A stretch of DNA of 64,000 nucleotides from Pseudoscleropodium purum (GCA_963969395.1 OZ017796.1:41158243-41222242), one strand, 5' to 3'. Numbered from the stretch's first letter, positions 36,458 to 50,260 are shown. The notes: generated from the sequence alone by a model not told the origin. Program-made: numbers and translations.

Positions 36458-36596
36458 AAACCCTAATGTTGACGCCCTGGTAACGGTCATATAAGTTTGC
36501 ACACGGGAACTCGGGAACCCTAATTTGAATAACTCCCAGTTTAGCGGTTGATCTTAAACACTAAACCCTAAAAAAAACCTCACGTCCAAACCCTAA
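36458..36596. promoter_or_regulatory. cluster of four telo-box motifs
   Basis: AAACCCTAA occurs at 36458-36466, 36563-36571 and 36588-36596, with AACCCTAA at 36516-36523. In plants such telo boxes often lie near transcription starts of growth-related genes. The cluster sits at the boundary between the gene island and the AT-rich tract. A short minus-strand coding start (ATG near 36285, MDTRPPVSGV followed by GTGAGC) lies downstream on that strand, so it may mark a minus-strand promoter, but no full gene could be traced. Confidence 0.35.
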
Positions 36597-36619
36597 AACC
36601 TAAATCAATCAAAGTAACT

Positions 36620-39600
36620 ATATATGTTGTTGGTAGTACTAGTTATATATTTTGCAGACGTATAGGAAATGTGTAATTACAGAATATGTACCATTCTAGA
36701 AGAAAGTTAATTCCTAAAGGTCAAAAAGTTCTTGAACAAAACATAAATATGCAATAAAATAGGTTGTTCTAAACTTCCCTTTTTGAAGTTTTTCTTCGAG
36801 AAGATTTTGACAATTGTAATTAGAAATTATCTACGCGGTCAGTACTTGAAAAATCTTTGAATTTTTTTGTTAAATTAGCCACTAAAGTCTGAAGGTCATG
36901 TTTTTTTTTATTAATAAACATTCAAAAATTGTCATTTTCAATGTAAAAAAGCAAATACTTTAAATATATGTGTAATAAACCTTCTACATCTTATAACTTC
37001 AAACCACAATGGACTCCAATCAAGAACAAAAAATATATATATTAACAAAGAATACTTTCATGAAGAACTTAAACTATAGAAAGAGATCAATTTCCAAGTG
37101 AGTTCCCTTCATCCCTAAGTTTCATTTTATATCATAGGGACCATCATTCAATAATAGAAGACTATTAGCTCTAAGGATAGACTAAGACTTCTTTTCTACT
37201 TTCAACTTTCTATTCTTGGCTCTATCTAGAATCATTCACTAAAGTAAAAGTCCTAGTCGTATTTAGAAGCATTTTAAATATAAATTCATATCTTATTCAA
37301 ATATTGATCTTCCACTTGGATTTATCAAACTCTAAATTCCAAAACACTTGTCTTTGTCTAGAAGTTGTCTAACTTCAATGCACTATCTAGTGCACTTGTC
37401 ATCTAAGGGGAGTTGTTTAACTAAAATGCATAAATCCATCATCTAAAAGTATCTATCTCTAAACATTCTATGGTAGAACTACCTAGTGTCAATCAACGAC
37501 CCATCTCCAACTTATAGGATGTACTATTTCCAACCAAGATTAGAATAAATGTTCAATCAAAGCTTTGAATTTGTTTTTCTTCCTTTTCAAAGTTAAGATT
37601 AATCAAGTCATGACACATATCCTAAAATAATGAGTGAAAAGAAGTTCTTAAATGATTAAGATTGGAAGACTTTATATATTGGCTAGAAATTTGGACCAAC
37701 TACTAGGTTTTAAAATTCATAGTAATTTGAAGTCACAGAATAAAATCACAAAAACTTGACAATTCTCATTATTTATATCTTCCTACATTGCATCCTACTA
37801 CTATAGAATATGCCCAAATTGCTTAAGTGGTTGACAATGGGTGGTTGTACCATAGTGTACTTGCCATTTAAGTAAAGTTGTCTTACTCCTATGCACAAAT
37901 CCACTATCATGAGATATCTATCTTCAAGCAATCTTTGCTTGGCCACCAATGTACATTCCATCCTAAATTTTGTTCATCCATCTAAGGTCATGGCAATATA
38001 TTTCTTTTACATATCTAACTTTAAGCTATTGCATTAGACCTGTATAAGAATGTTAGGAATAAATTTTAGAAACTTCGAATATATAGATTTTGAATTGAAA
38101 TATTTTCTTGTTGAATAATTTTGTTCAGAATTTGGAAAAAAAATTCACAAAATACATATGTGATATTTATTCTTTAAAAAACTACAAAATTAAAATAGGT
38201 GAAAAATAGAAAGAAAAACTAAATTGTTTACAACTCTCAAAAGATGAAATGAAACATACTCATTCCAATAGTGAAATTGTTCTAACAACCAAAATAAACC
38301 ATGTGGACTTCTTTTTTGAAAAATTATGAAAATTGAGTTAAAAAATGGACCCAATATATTTATGTTTTTGTAAATTTTCTACAATTGAACTAAAAATAAG
38401 ATGTTCCCTAACTTTCACATCACTTATTTAAATAATATAAATCAAAGCTTCTACATAGACTATAATTTGATCTATAAGAAATTTATAGATGTTTTTTAAT
38501 TATTTAAATATTTTGCATTTTTTCAATGTAGTTTTTGACAATTTTCAATTTTTTGAAGAAGGGAACCATGGTAATTTATTTATTTTGGATTTTTTGGATC
38601 AATTATGTGCATTATGAACTCTAGCTTTAATACACAAAATTAAACTTGAAAATGCATTATATGGTTGTAAAATATAAATGGAATGTATTGTTTGTTTCAA
38701 TAAATATTTCAAATGCAAGGGCATTAAGATATAACAATGGTCTACGTTGCAACTTATACTTTCTTTATAATGGCTAATGCAATCCCATGCTTTCAATTCC
38801 AATATTGTGAGAACCAACATCATTTGCATGTTTGTTAAATTGTTGATATTTTAATTTCTTTAAATGTCAATTTTCTTCAATTTTTGTATACAATAATTTA
38901 AAATAATATACACTAATATTCTAAGGCATAAAAAACTTGAAGTTATAAGTAAATATTTACAAAAGATAAAGTATTCCATATTTAACTACTTCTAGACTTT
39001 GAAGTGAAATTTGGACTTTATAATGGTAGAATTCATCATGAAATCCATGATTGTTAGGATTTCTATTGTAGTGAGATCGTTGAAAGTAGGAAGGCAAACC
39101 TTTGAAGGAAGATTTGCAACTTTTTGGTGGTAGAGTTCATCATGAGATCCTTGGATGTTGGAATTTGAGACACCACTATGCCCTTGGAAGTAGGAAGGAA
39201 AACCTTTGAGGGAAGAAGTTGAACTTTCTCCTTCAAAAGTTCATTGTGAGATCCTTGGATGCATGATAGAATTTTAAACACCACCATGTCATTGAAACTT
39301 TGAAAGTAGGAAGGCAAACCTTTGAAGGAGAATTTTCAACTTTTTGGTGGTAGAGTTTATCGTGAGATCCTTGGATGCATGCTAGAATTTTAGACACTAC
39401 CATGCCCTTGAAAGAAGAAAAGAAAACCTTTGAGGAAAAATGGCAAGGCGAATGCAATGAACTTACATGCATATTGTACATAAAAAAAAAAAAATTGAAA
39501 TTACCATCTTAGTTGGTTTTCATTAGATTTTACTGATATTCATATCAAATATAACAAAGAAGAGCCAAATAAAATACATGTACTAACTATAGTATCCAAA

Positions 39601-40600
39601 CTAATCTACTTTTTTGAAGGATTCCCCTTTAACATCTACTACCGTTCGTACATAAAAGGGACATTGCAATTCGAGAGAATGTGCATCATCCTTCACACAT
39701 ATTGAGGGTTCTAATACCCATGCATATGGCCACTTCAAAGGGATCTAACTCAAGTACCACAATAGTCTGATTCCACAAAACCTTGGGTTGTTGAGGACTA
39801 CTTAAGATATGCTTCAATATATCACCATGGTTTAGATAGGGCTTGTTCTTGTTAGGATTGTCAACACCGGCAATAAAAAGAAACCTTTTTGCAATCTTCC
39901 GTGGAAAAAAACATCAAAGAAGCTTTGCCAAAGTCGAAGTGTGCATTGATGACCACAAGCCACAATGAGTGTGTTCGACAAATTGTTGGAAAAGTCTATG
40001 AAAGCCAAGTAGTATGTTTATATTTTTAGGAAGATCCTCAACACTGCCCTTTGTGCATAGAACACCAATTAGTACAATGAGCAATGCCTTCTATGTGAAC
40101 AAAGATCAACCTATAACTTAATTACTATAAGAGAACATAACCTCCAATCATCTAGAGTTTCCACAATGATTGTGAAATCACACCACATACACTACCACCA
40201 AAGAGTACCTTAGCAATTCCATTACAGGTGGAGCAAATGAAAGTAACTTATAGCTATTATCTCCAAGTACAAAACCAGATTGTGAGGCACTTGAATGATG
40301 ACTAGTACTACTCCAAATATGCAATTAAATGCTGGAGTTAAAATATAATTAACTCCTGTAATAAAGTGCTGTGAGATCCTTAGATGGAAACTAAGTAGGA
40401 ATACTAAAAGGCAGACTAGAATTCACATCCAATTTTTGAGTGGGTCTCAATTCAAGGCTCAAAGTTTCAATTGCATAATATATACAAAATGTGCATTTAC
40501 AATCATTCATGTGAATGTATAACAGTTCTAAAGCTAAATATTCAATACTAGTTCAGAATCTCAAAAAGTACTATTTCAAAAAAAAATTGCTAGAATATTT
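36620..40600. other. AT-rich transposon tract
   Basis: About 4 kb of AT-rich sequence with no credible ORF. It includes a tandem repeat at 39081-39430. No transposase or reverse transcriptase motif is visible. Confidence 0.5.
39081..39430. repeat. tandem repeat, about 106-117 bp unit, just over three copies
   Basis: The phrase GTAGGAAGG(C/A)AAACCTTTGA recurs near 39086, 39190 and 39306, and a weaker form near 39410. Each unit also holds a CATGAGATCCTTGGATG-like stretch, a half-site of the palindrome family found further right. The array is probably subterminal sequence of the same transposon family. Confidence 0.75.
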
Positions 40601-40699
40601 CCAAGTACACTTCATTTGCATTTCCAACTACATTTATATTGATATTCACAATCTACTATTACATACATGTACATGGTTCCTTTAGAAATTCCATAAATA

Positions 40700-43600
40700 C
40701 GCCGACTAATATCATGAGATCTCAAGATGAAGGTTCAAGTCTTTTACAATTGCAGACTCATGGTCCCCTTCAAGATATTAGAGACCTCACTAGACAGAAC
40801 ATCCATTGGACTTTGACAGTTGAACAACGGATTATTCTTCACAAACACTGGTAGAACTTTATTTCATTTAAAAAGCCTTTGAAGCCAAGGACAAAGATGC
40901 ACATCTAAGAAAATGTCACAAGTATTACCGCACTAGGACCTCAAGAAGACAACGCTGTGTGGATCGTTGTTTAGGTTTTAACTGGATTGTCATTAATTTG
41001 AAGAATGTCTTCTATAGATGATAAACCAGCCATGCTTGTGAATGTCCAAAGATCCTTCAAAAATATTGGTTTATCTCATGCATTTGTAACTTTGTAACTT
41101 GACTTTGTGCATGCTGCTTGAGTAAGACATGTGACACCTTGAGAACCGAATGAAGTATTTGCAAGCAAAATGTCTAACAAGTTGTTCATGTTGTTGGCCC
41201 TAACACTGCTCCAGAATACAATGTCTGCCTTGAGACGTAGCCAATTCAGGAAGGTTGTGACATCCGGTCGACGTTGTACATAAAGTTTACTATGGGTATA
41301 AGTTTGGTGAAGAAGAAGTTTATTTAAGTCAAAAACAATGATATACATTCGACGAGATACTTCTTTTGACGTCATTGGTTTCGACATAAGAGCCCGCTCA
41401 CTATCTGTAGTTGACGAGATGATGACCTTGTTAGAGACCAATCAATTGAAAGTAGTAGGCAATTCATCCCATCCCTTAAGACATGGAGAATGTCACCTCA
41501 AGCACTTGTGACGTTATCTTTGTGGATCTTTTTTCCTTCACCCTCCTTGTCCTCATTGACCCCTTTGCCGTAGAACTCGTGATCTTGGGCCCCTGATCCC
41601 ACAACCTCCTCAACCAATTCTACGTGCACACCTTGTTTAAGGGCAATTTCAATAATGCTCTTATATAGAAAGTTTTTTGCAACTACTACAGACTGAAGGT
41701 ATTTGAAAGATTCATAAGTTAGATTGCTGTCAATTCCTATAGTTTACGTTAGTAATTGAATAAGAGCCTTAAACCTAATTGTAATGCAGATCCTATCTAC
41801 ATCAATGATACCAGAGTAGAATCTTACTTTCTAAGTAATCACCTTCTTATAGTTTGCCTTTGAATTCATCTAATTGAGATCCGTCAAAGTATTCTCTACA
41901 ACGTTCTTCGTCATGGCGTCAGTAGAAACACGATGAGGAATATTCGACATCGTGAGATCACATGATGCAAGGATGATCGCTTCTGGATGTATTGAATCCA
42001 TTCTTTGACTAGGGGAAACAATCTCATCTCATGTCTCCTCCTTACATGTGCGACATGCTCTTGCTGAAGGAGAACCCGCTTATCTTGGGATTTAGAAATA
42101 AACATGTTCCTTGCACTCAAAGTGGCATAGAAGACTAAGATGGTAGCTGCTTGTCTTGCTTTAGGGTTCTCTGATGCACTCCCAACAATGACTAAAGGAT
42201 TTGCACATCTTATGTACTGGCCCTATTCATCCGTATCTACCACCACAAAATCAAGAGGACTATTAGGATCATCAAGAAAATCTTTTGAGATATCTACCAT
42301 TGGCTTTGTCCTAATTTCATATTCTTCATCTAAATTCCTACGATTCTCTACTAATGTGGAACCCCTTTTCTTAGAGGTATTAGCCATCTTTTCTTTCTTA
42401 ACTTGGTTCACCGATACATGAGTATTTAGACAACGCCATGCGGTAGGATTCTTCAACTCCTTAGGCTGCTTTATCAACTTGGGTGACTTCTCGTTTAGTA
42501 TATCATGAATGTCAATTACTTGATAGAAGTGTAGGACCTCAACTGCTAGAAATACAACATAATACAATAAAAAGTATTTAGCAAAAGGAAATTCTCCCAT
42601 GCATCAAGATCAAACATGCTACAATAGCGAAACTATTCACAAGTAATTTGTATCTCCATTCAAGGACTGCCTTCCAACACTCTATAATTCTATAACGTTT
42701 AAAGTTCTATAAAACATTTTTCTACTCTTCATGCTTCCAACCTTCAAAAATAGAACTAGGCACATTACAAATTTACAATTCTAGCATTCAAGTAATGCCA
42801 CCTACACGGACATTGATCACTACTTGGCGAAGGGTAGTTCCACCTTATCATTTACACGAGAAACAAATATAAGCTTATATTGTGAGATCTCATGATGATC
42901 GTCGAAGTTAACCAACCTTTCTAATTACAAGAGGGATTACAACTTCCTTGGAATGTGATGAGCACTATTCAGTGAACTCCTTCTCTGTCAACCTAGACAA
43001 AGCGCTACGGTTTTCAATGTCTGCATTCTCGTTGTCTACTTCCACGTCTGTGTCGTCTTCATCTACATTAGAATTAGCTATTTTTAATGGATGAAATTGA
43101 TCCCAAATTTGTTTGGCAACTGCTTGACCGACTAATTTAACTTTTGCAGAATCTACAATGTCTTGTACCTTTGCATTGCTCTACTAATAAAAACAAAACA
43201 TAAATAAGTCAGAAAGAGGCAATTTCACTACATTCAGTTTTCCTTGAGACTAATGACACGAACTCTGAATCAAGAACTTACCAGATTAAGGTATGTAAAT
43301 TCTGGACCCCCATTTACATTCACAATGACCATATCATGGGATCAGCCAAAATTATCAGTGGAATGCAGTGGAAATTTTTAGCCAAGGCATTCTTGGACGC
43401 TTGAAGTAAGTATCAATTTCTTCCATTTCTTCTACAACATAGATTGATTTCATTGGTTTCTCTTTCCCAATAAAAAAGTTCTTGAAGGAGCTTTGTGTAT
43501 CTCGGCCGCTGTTGTATTCAAATAAAAAGATGAGGAAGACTAAGCACAGAACTCCAATAGCAGAGATGGGAAAGTCGTCTTTTGGATCCGGATTGTAGGT

Positions 43601-46000
43601 TATAACTTACTAACTCCAAACCCAGACTTTCGCCTCATCCCTACGCTTTTCCAAGTGACAAAAAATGTCATGAAATCTAGTATTGTTAGTAATGAGAACT
43701 GCTAGGGAATGAGCACTTAGAAGATTTCTACTTAGATCCCTACATTCTAAGGCATCAAAGAATTTCTTGAGCTTATGATTTTCCAGCAATTTGGTGCGAG
43801 TCCTGGAAGTGGTAACCTCAAATAGATACTAGATGTATATATGCGTCTTCTTTCTACTCCTCCATGATCTAACGGCAGGGTCTACTAGAATGGTACTGAT
43901 ATTCCAAAACTTTTTGTCCATAATCTTGTACAATAAATTCTTTCCAAATTGATTGGCTAAGAACTCTTCAATAGTTGGTTCTTCATATGTGCTTGTATAG
44001 GTTTTCTACATTGCCTTTACCAACAGTGTACAATCGTTTGGATTAGGAGTCTTGTTCAAGGGTCTGGTCCGCACTAGTATCCATTCCTTCCCCATAATAG
44101 TCGTCAAGCTCTTGTCCACCCAAAACTCTAGTTGCTCATGAGTTCACTTCTTCTCTAATGCAAATGCATCCCATTCGACTGCAGTGTAAGGAATATACTC
44201 TAGCGACTAGCTCGAAAGTGGATTTTGATGGTAATGGCACATGAGCTTGGATTTCATGGCTTACACCAACCTCTCTCTTGCCCCTGCGACGGAGAGGGTT
44301 GGCAACTACATTCCCACACATGGATTTAGCTTTGTCCACTTTGAATTCTTCATCCAAATCTTCTTCGTGTCAACAAAGTCCGCCAAATTGTTAATGTCCT
44401 CCATGTGAAGGCCATATAGAGTCTTGAAATTGTACTGCGAAATCGGTTTTCGTTTGTCTTTTGAATTGAGCGGTGCCCCATTAGGAAGTAGGTATTTCAA
44501 GTACTTGTCCTCAATCTCAATCCATCAGTCCACATCCACATCATTTTCCAAAAAGACTAGTGGAATCTTCAACTCGGGAGAGTCATTACCCTTAATGCTA
44601 GTGAAGATCGTTGACATCATTGGATAAAAGTTTGCTTAAAAAAATAGACAATAGAATTCTCCAATGTGAGAGCTGGAAAAATTTTGCCTAGTCATTTGAG
44701 CATCATGAGATCTCACGATGTCCTTTGAAAATACACAAGCAAAACAGAACTTGAAATATGAAAAAAATATGTGGATTTTATACATACCAAGTACTCTTTT
44801 GAGTGCAATCTTCCCACTCAAGATGGCTAAGGGCTATCCATATCCCTCCACTTTAGTCGAGCATGCACAAGTTGTGTAAAAAAGGTTTGTTCCTTCTAGT
44901 CACCAGCAATGTTCTGGTTTAGTGCCTTAAAGAGGTGCATAATTTCCAACAACTCATGATGTGTCCAAATTGGTATAATATTAAAGGTACTAGCATCGTT
45001 TCTATTACATTTTGGAATTTTGCTTGTCTCTACAAGGATCTTGTAGGCTTGTATCGTATGTTGTCTTCCGATAATGTAGTAGTTTGTAGTACTTGCTAGT
45101 TGTTCTCTAGTCAGGCAAGTGTTGAAGTACTCAACTATTTTGTCTAGACTGTATGGACCACACTTTAGTAGAAGAACAATAATTAATCTATATTCTGAGT
45201 GATAGTCTGCATCGATGCGCATTATATTTAAAATCCCCTGTAGTCAACCCTTGAGAATTGATTTGTAAACCATTCTTCCAAGTGGCACTTAATGCAAGTA
45301 TTTGTAGTGCACAAAAATTCCTTCCCCTGATTCATTAGTGAGTGGCTTCTTCCCCCATGTGTACATTGGAGAGAAGACTTGCTTGTATAAAGTGTTCATA
45401 GCCTTCATCTTAGTTGGCTTCAACTTGTTAATTTCCACATCCATCATATTTACGCATCTATGAATACTAAATGTGGCTGTTCTTGTCTTCTTTGCTTTTT
45501 TTTGTCTGATTCGTCCCCAAATGTGCCAACGATCGATTTTCATTTCTATCCCTTGTTCCTTGGGAAAGGTGATACGGCTATGGGATCGGCAAGAATGGAT
45601 TCTAGACGTTCCTTGTCAATAATGTCCCATTTTCTTTTTAGCTCTTTGGGAGTAAAGAAAATGGATTTGCTTTTGGAGTTCAACATTCCCTTGTTACTAA
45701 TCGTCTCGTACATATCTACATTGAGTGTGTTGTATTCGAGGATCAATTTGTAAGTTAGGGACTCATCGGACTTGGGAATTTTCTCCTGAACCACGAGAAG
45801 CGCTATAGAATTATCCAAGCCCAGCATCTCCAACACGTTCAATCCTACCATTGGGCTGACCTTGTCCATGTACTTCAATTTTGGAATGATCTAGACAATT
45901 CCATCATGTTTCTCTTTCCATTCAATCCCCCAAGCTGAAACTTTGCAGTCACACTAGAATATAGTTGCTAGGTACTGGTCTCTAGAATATCTAAATGCAT
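40700..46000 (-). pseudogene. degraded transposon coding region, minus strand
   Basis: A run of minus-strand ORFs (45878-45546, 45543-45289, 45222-44896, 44500-44136, 42600-42223, 41441-41076) separated by stops and frameshifts looks like decayed element coding sequence. The last resembles a HAD/FCP1-like phosphatase domain. The others have no motif I recognise. Single copies of the GAGATCTC palindrome family lie among them near 40715, 41951, 42886 and 44703. I cannot tell whether all the pieces belong to one element. Confidence 0.45.
41076..41441 (-). pseudogene. HAD/FCP1-like phosphatase domain fragment in mobile DNA
   Basis: A 121-codon ORF with IIVFDLNKLLLHQ followed by RPDVTTFLNWL and ADIVFWSS. 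This order matches the start of FCP1/NLI-interacting (HAD) phosphatase domains, whose first motif is normally DLDxT. Here the second Asp is Asn (D38-L-N40), which should abolish or greatly weaken catalysis. The ORF stops before the later HAD motifs, so it is a fragment or one piece of a broken larger ORF. Confidence 0.5.
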
Positions 46001-46239
46001 ATATCCAACTATCAATGAAGGAAAAAAAATTGGGGGCGAGTAATCAACCGGCCATTTAGTTAACAAGTTGACACTGCACCATATAACACACAATAGTTAT
46101 ATTGAGAGCAGAAGACTTTCAATCAAGTATCGTATTCCACTAGAGACATGAGAGACGGATTCTTTGCTTTGATTTAGATGGCATACTAGGTTTTGAGTTC
46201 GTCTAAATGGTGGATTGTCAGATCTCTTATATTCCAATT

Positions 46240-46895
46240 TACTCATTATGAGATTTCATGATGGCCACCTATGTATGAAACAATAATGAGCCAAGGTGGA
46301 TAATGCACCGATTTCATCATTGTGAGATCTCACGATGACAATAGAAAATAACATGCACAGATGTGTTTACAATGTTATACAGTCCAACCAAAGTGAGAGT
46401 TTGCACTAAAAACATGTCATCATGAGATCTCACAATGAGCTCTACACATTTGTGGCTTAGCCACATTGCAGACAATGAATACAAAGACTTCTGCCATCAT
46501 GAGATCTCACAATGGCTATCTTTTTCTAAAGTGGCTAAAAGTATTGAAGGAATAGTTCAACAATCTTATCATTGTGAAATCTCATGATGACTTCTTAGAT
46601 GGGATCTAAATATGGGTTCACTACAACAATGCACCATTTGAAGGCATCATGAGATCTCATAATGGTTTTCATCTAGGGGATCTTTATAATTTCTAGGAAG
46701 TTCAAAAGAAAAGGTCATCGTGAGATCTCACGATGACCGCTACATGCTAATGTCGTTCAACCACAAGGCTCACAATGCATAAAAAGACTCCTGCCATCGT
46801 GAGATCTCACGATGGCTACCTCTTCATTAAGCTACAAAGTATCATGGGGGATACTACAACAATTCCATCATCGTGAGATCTCACGATGATGGCAA
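46240..46895. repeat. array of long palindromes centred on GAGATCTC
   Basis: About nine palindromes spaced 70-100 bp apart occur near 46246, 46317, 46418, 46496, 46566, 46644, 46713, 46793 and 46865. The core is TCGTGAGATCTCACGA with variants. Three are perfect: 46713-46738 (26 bp), 46793-46816 (24 bp) and 46865-46892 (28 bp). The intervening sequences are only loosely related. This looks like a binding-site array or the subterminal region of a DNA transposon. Confidence 0.85.
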
Positions 46896-48480
46896 TTGTT
46901 GGCATTGTAGGATGTCATGATGACAAGAGATAGCTATTGTATACCAAGGTAGACGGTGATGTTTTTGAGTTCAAGCGTAAGGGAAATTCATTTATCAAAG
47001 ATCCCCTGATGTATTGCTAATAGGTCATCCAGGGATTTCCACAATGGTTACATGTCATGTTCTAGAATTTTAACAAGAATCCCCAAATGCACATGGTCAT
47101 AGGCCACCAAGACATTGTCACGATGGATGCGGTAGAACTAGGCATCTGGACATATGAATGACAAGTTCCACTACCTTAGATAAAATTAAAGTTCTCGGAT
47201 GTGCTCACGAGTATACCATCTTGGTATCTAAATAACACACTACGCTTCTTAGATCCTACAAAAATACCCAAATGCGTTTGTAAACCATCCGGAGAGTTCT
47301 AGGTACGTACATCATCAAATGGGCAAAATAAACATGTTACTTGTATGGGATTCACTTCCTAGGGGTCCTTCTACTATTGCCCATAAATGAAACAACTAAA
47401 TTGCCATCACAATATCAACTTACAAGCATGATACAATATGAAAAATTGGGAATGACAAGTACAAATAATGTAAGTGAAATTTACGGGTTATTCTACAGTT
47501 GTTAGATTCTAACTTCCTCTGAAGATGTGTCCATTGTCCCCAATTTGGTTTGAAGCTACACATTTCAAACCTCAAATTGATACCAACATTTCATTGTATA
47601 ATAAGTATTTCACTCAATATAATACACTTCAACATTAGTGCTGTTGAAAAGAATTAAAATAATTTGGTTTGTGATGCACATTGAACGCCATTAAATAATA
47701 CACATAGAAAAGTAAGTAGTCCAGACATGGCAAGTATACCCTTCAATAATACAAGATAAGGATATTGTCTAATATTGCTTGACTACAAAATAATGTTGGA
47801 CTCTCTCTTGAGTTTTAATGGCTATACCGGAAAGAGGCCACAAATGTAAGCATATTTCTATGATTTGATTTTAACCACCATTGAGAATTACACAGCAAGT
47901 TGAACTCATGACAAACTGAACTCATCGTTTGGCCACCTTTGTACATTTGATCAAAGCATAGAATTAAAATAATGCAAGGCTAATACAAACTCTAATACAA
48001 TCCTGCCTGATCATTTACACTTCCAAAAATGCATGGTCTAGCTTGTAACAATAATGCGGTATTGTCTAGTATGTGGAATTGATAATTTTGAACTAAATTG
48101 TTTGACATCATAAACACTTAACGATGATCTCGAATAAAACCCTATCCAGCTCCAATGTCACACTTTCACCTCTGACACTCGGACCACTTTCTAATATATG
48201 TTTGGTCCTTCCCTTAAAAATATCGTCCTCTTGGTCAAATACTACACTAAAAGCAGCCATGCATGCACAAATGGGACGCAATTGCCTTTTCCACCTTCAC
48301 TTGGTAAAATGCTTGTGCCTTCTAGAGTAAGTTAAAGACAAAGTACATTGTCGTATTGAGAGGAATTTGCTTTGAGAAATCATAGGGATTCTAGTTGTTG
48401 CTAGAAATGACTTGAGGATAGAGATTCTTGCTTGATGTTCCTTCAAACCTTGAATCTTCAATAAGATGTCCCTTTGAACC
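46896..48480. other. AT-rich tract without genes
   Basis: About 1.6 kb of AT-rich sequence after the palindrome array, with only a chance-sized ORF near 48.1-48.3 kb. No motif recognised. Confidence 0.45.
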
Positions 48481-48489
48481 TTGAATCTT

Positions 48490-50260
48490 CAACAAATCTT
48501 GAATCAACTTCCCGTTGGCTTATCATATTATGGCTCTAGGGGTTCAAGGGTCAAGGAGGGGATAAGAAGCCATAAGATACAGGAGAGTAGAACGGACAGC
48601 AGACCACGAGTTGAACTGTCTGTGAATATGGCTCGTAAACTTTCAAATTTACGATCTACTAGTGATCAATCTAGTCTTACCGTAAGAATGACATAAAATT
48701 CAACTATGTAGGTTATTAAATCTGACTTCATTGCCCACAACACAAAATGAGATAAGGCCATATACGCAATGTCAAGCCAACCCGCAAATAAAATTTACAA
48801 TGCAAAAATTTGATAAAGCTATATGTCTACAACACAAAATGACAACGAGCCTCTAAATCCAGCTAGGAATAACAAAGCCACAAGCCACAACATAGGCTAG
48901 ATCTTTGCAAGGTAAATCTTTACTTGAGTCTTCAAATCTTCACTTGAATCTTCAAATCTTCAAGTTTCCAATCTTTCAATCTTCTCTTCCACCCTCTTCT
49001 AGGCTAGCAACATTATAATGAGCACCAAAACCGTTTTAAAGCTTCACTTTAAATAAGTGATAGCTCTTTTGAAAGCTAAGACAGTAAGCTTTGATCCATC
49101 AAAATCTCATTTGAAACAAAACTACTGCCTATGAACTATGTACTTTCAAAGATTTCCTGTAAGAAATTTGAACGGCAATACTCTACTCCACCTTTCTATT
49201 CATAACTTAAGTTATACGAATGATATTAATAAGTGTAATAGCTTAATAGAAAGCTAACAACAAGATCTATACTCTCCTTAATTTTCACTTTGCTTCAATA
49301 AAATTCGTAACTTTAAGAGAGGTACAAAGTCTTTGCTCCTCTTTTTGGATAGCAACAGACCACTCTTCACTCAAAGACCCATAAAATTCACATAAAAGCT
49401 TGGAATCAAATGAAATTACCGCCAAAAGAAGCAAAGCACCACCATGTATAACTCTACCAAATTTTGTATTAAAATTTTTTTCCAACAATACATAACATCC
49501 GATCAAAGTTTCAGTTCTTCGCACTCCAACACACTACACACCAACATCGACGAGAAAAATGAGAGAATCTCCACCCTCTTTCTCCTTTCACACGGGGCAC
49601 ATCAACCCATGTGAACATTTTTCATGCTATAGGCTCCTTAAAATATTACTTTCTCAATATTCTAAATGCTTTTTTGGATTCGCAAACCCCCAAAGTCAAC
49701 TAAAACGAGGTAAACAACCTACTAACTCTCATTCAATCTAAATAAAAACTAAATGGTGGTAGTATAAACTCAAAACATAGGTAAAAATACTCTATCTTAG
49801 CACTAAAAATCCAATTTTGAAACCATTTACTTTACACACTTAGGAACTCCGAAATACATAAAAGTATAGCAACAATGTAGTTTGCTCTCCGTTCTGTGGT
49901 CAGTAGATTGAGTGGTCTTTGAAGCCAAAAGTGATGGCCTACTTCACTAGAAATACAGTTGACTATCTTTTCTTTACTATTGTTCTCAAAGACCTTTTAA
50001 ATACCATTTGATAATTCTTAGAAAGCTTGGATTCAAATTTCAAAACGATCACCAAAGCCTTATTTTCCAATTGCAAAATTGGTAGTAAAAATTGTTAGGT
50101 ACCTGGTTCAGTTCGTGGTTGAAGACGACGTTTAGAAGGTCCCACTTCATCTCGCATACCTCGACTTGAAGTAGATGGTTGAATTGAATCAACCGGTAAT
50201 TGCGATAACGACAATTGCTAATCATTATGGTCTTGTGAATTCATTACTACAAATATTAAA
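48490..50260. repeat. dispersed repeat family A, copy 1
   Basis: This segment matches 56700-58850 in the same orientation. Shared landmarks in order are a GGGTCAAGGA(G/A)GGGATAAGAA stretch (48548 and 56755), GACAACGAGCCTC then GCTAGGAATAACAAA (48841 and 57023), the tandem-repeat section, CACATCAxCCCATG, and a GAAGGxCCxACTTCATCTCG coding remnant (50136 and 58688). Copy 1 is shorter, mainly because it has fewer tandem units. Confidence 0.7.
49010..49380. repeat. about two units of a 178-180 bp tandem repeat
   Basis: AGTG(T)-(A)ATAGCTxxxxxxGAAAGCTAA recurs about 180 bp apart (near 49054 and 49234), followed each time by an AAATTTTCACTT-like stretch. The same unit is present in about five copies at 57.18-58.06 kb. 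Confidence 0.6.

Noticed and set aside
36563..36596. Interstitial telomere repeat
   Set aside because: Only isolated CCCTAA-type motifs, not a tandem run, so telo boxes are the better reading.
46240..46895. Regularly spaced palindromic repeats resembling a CRISPR array
   Set aside because: The genome is eukaryotic, the repeats vary in sequence, the spacing is uneven (70-100 bp), and there is no cas-like gene. Transposon or binding-site repeats fit better.
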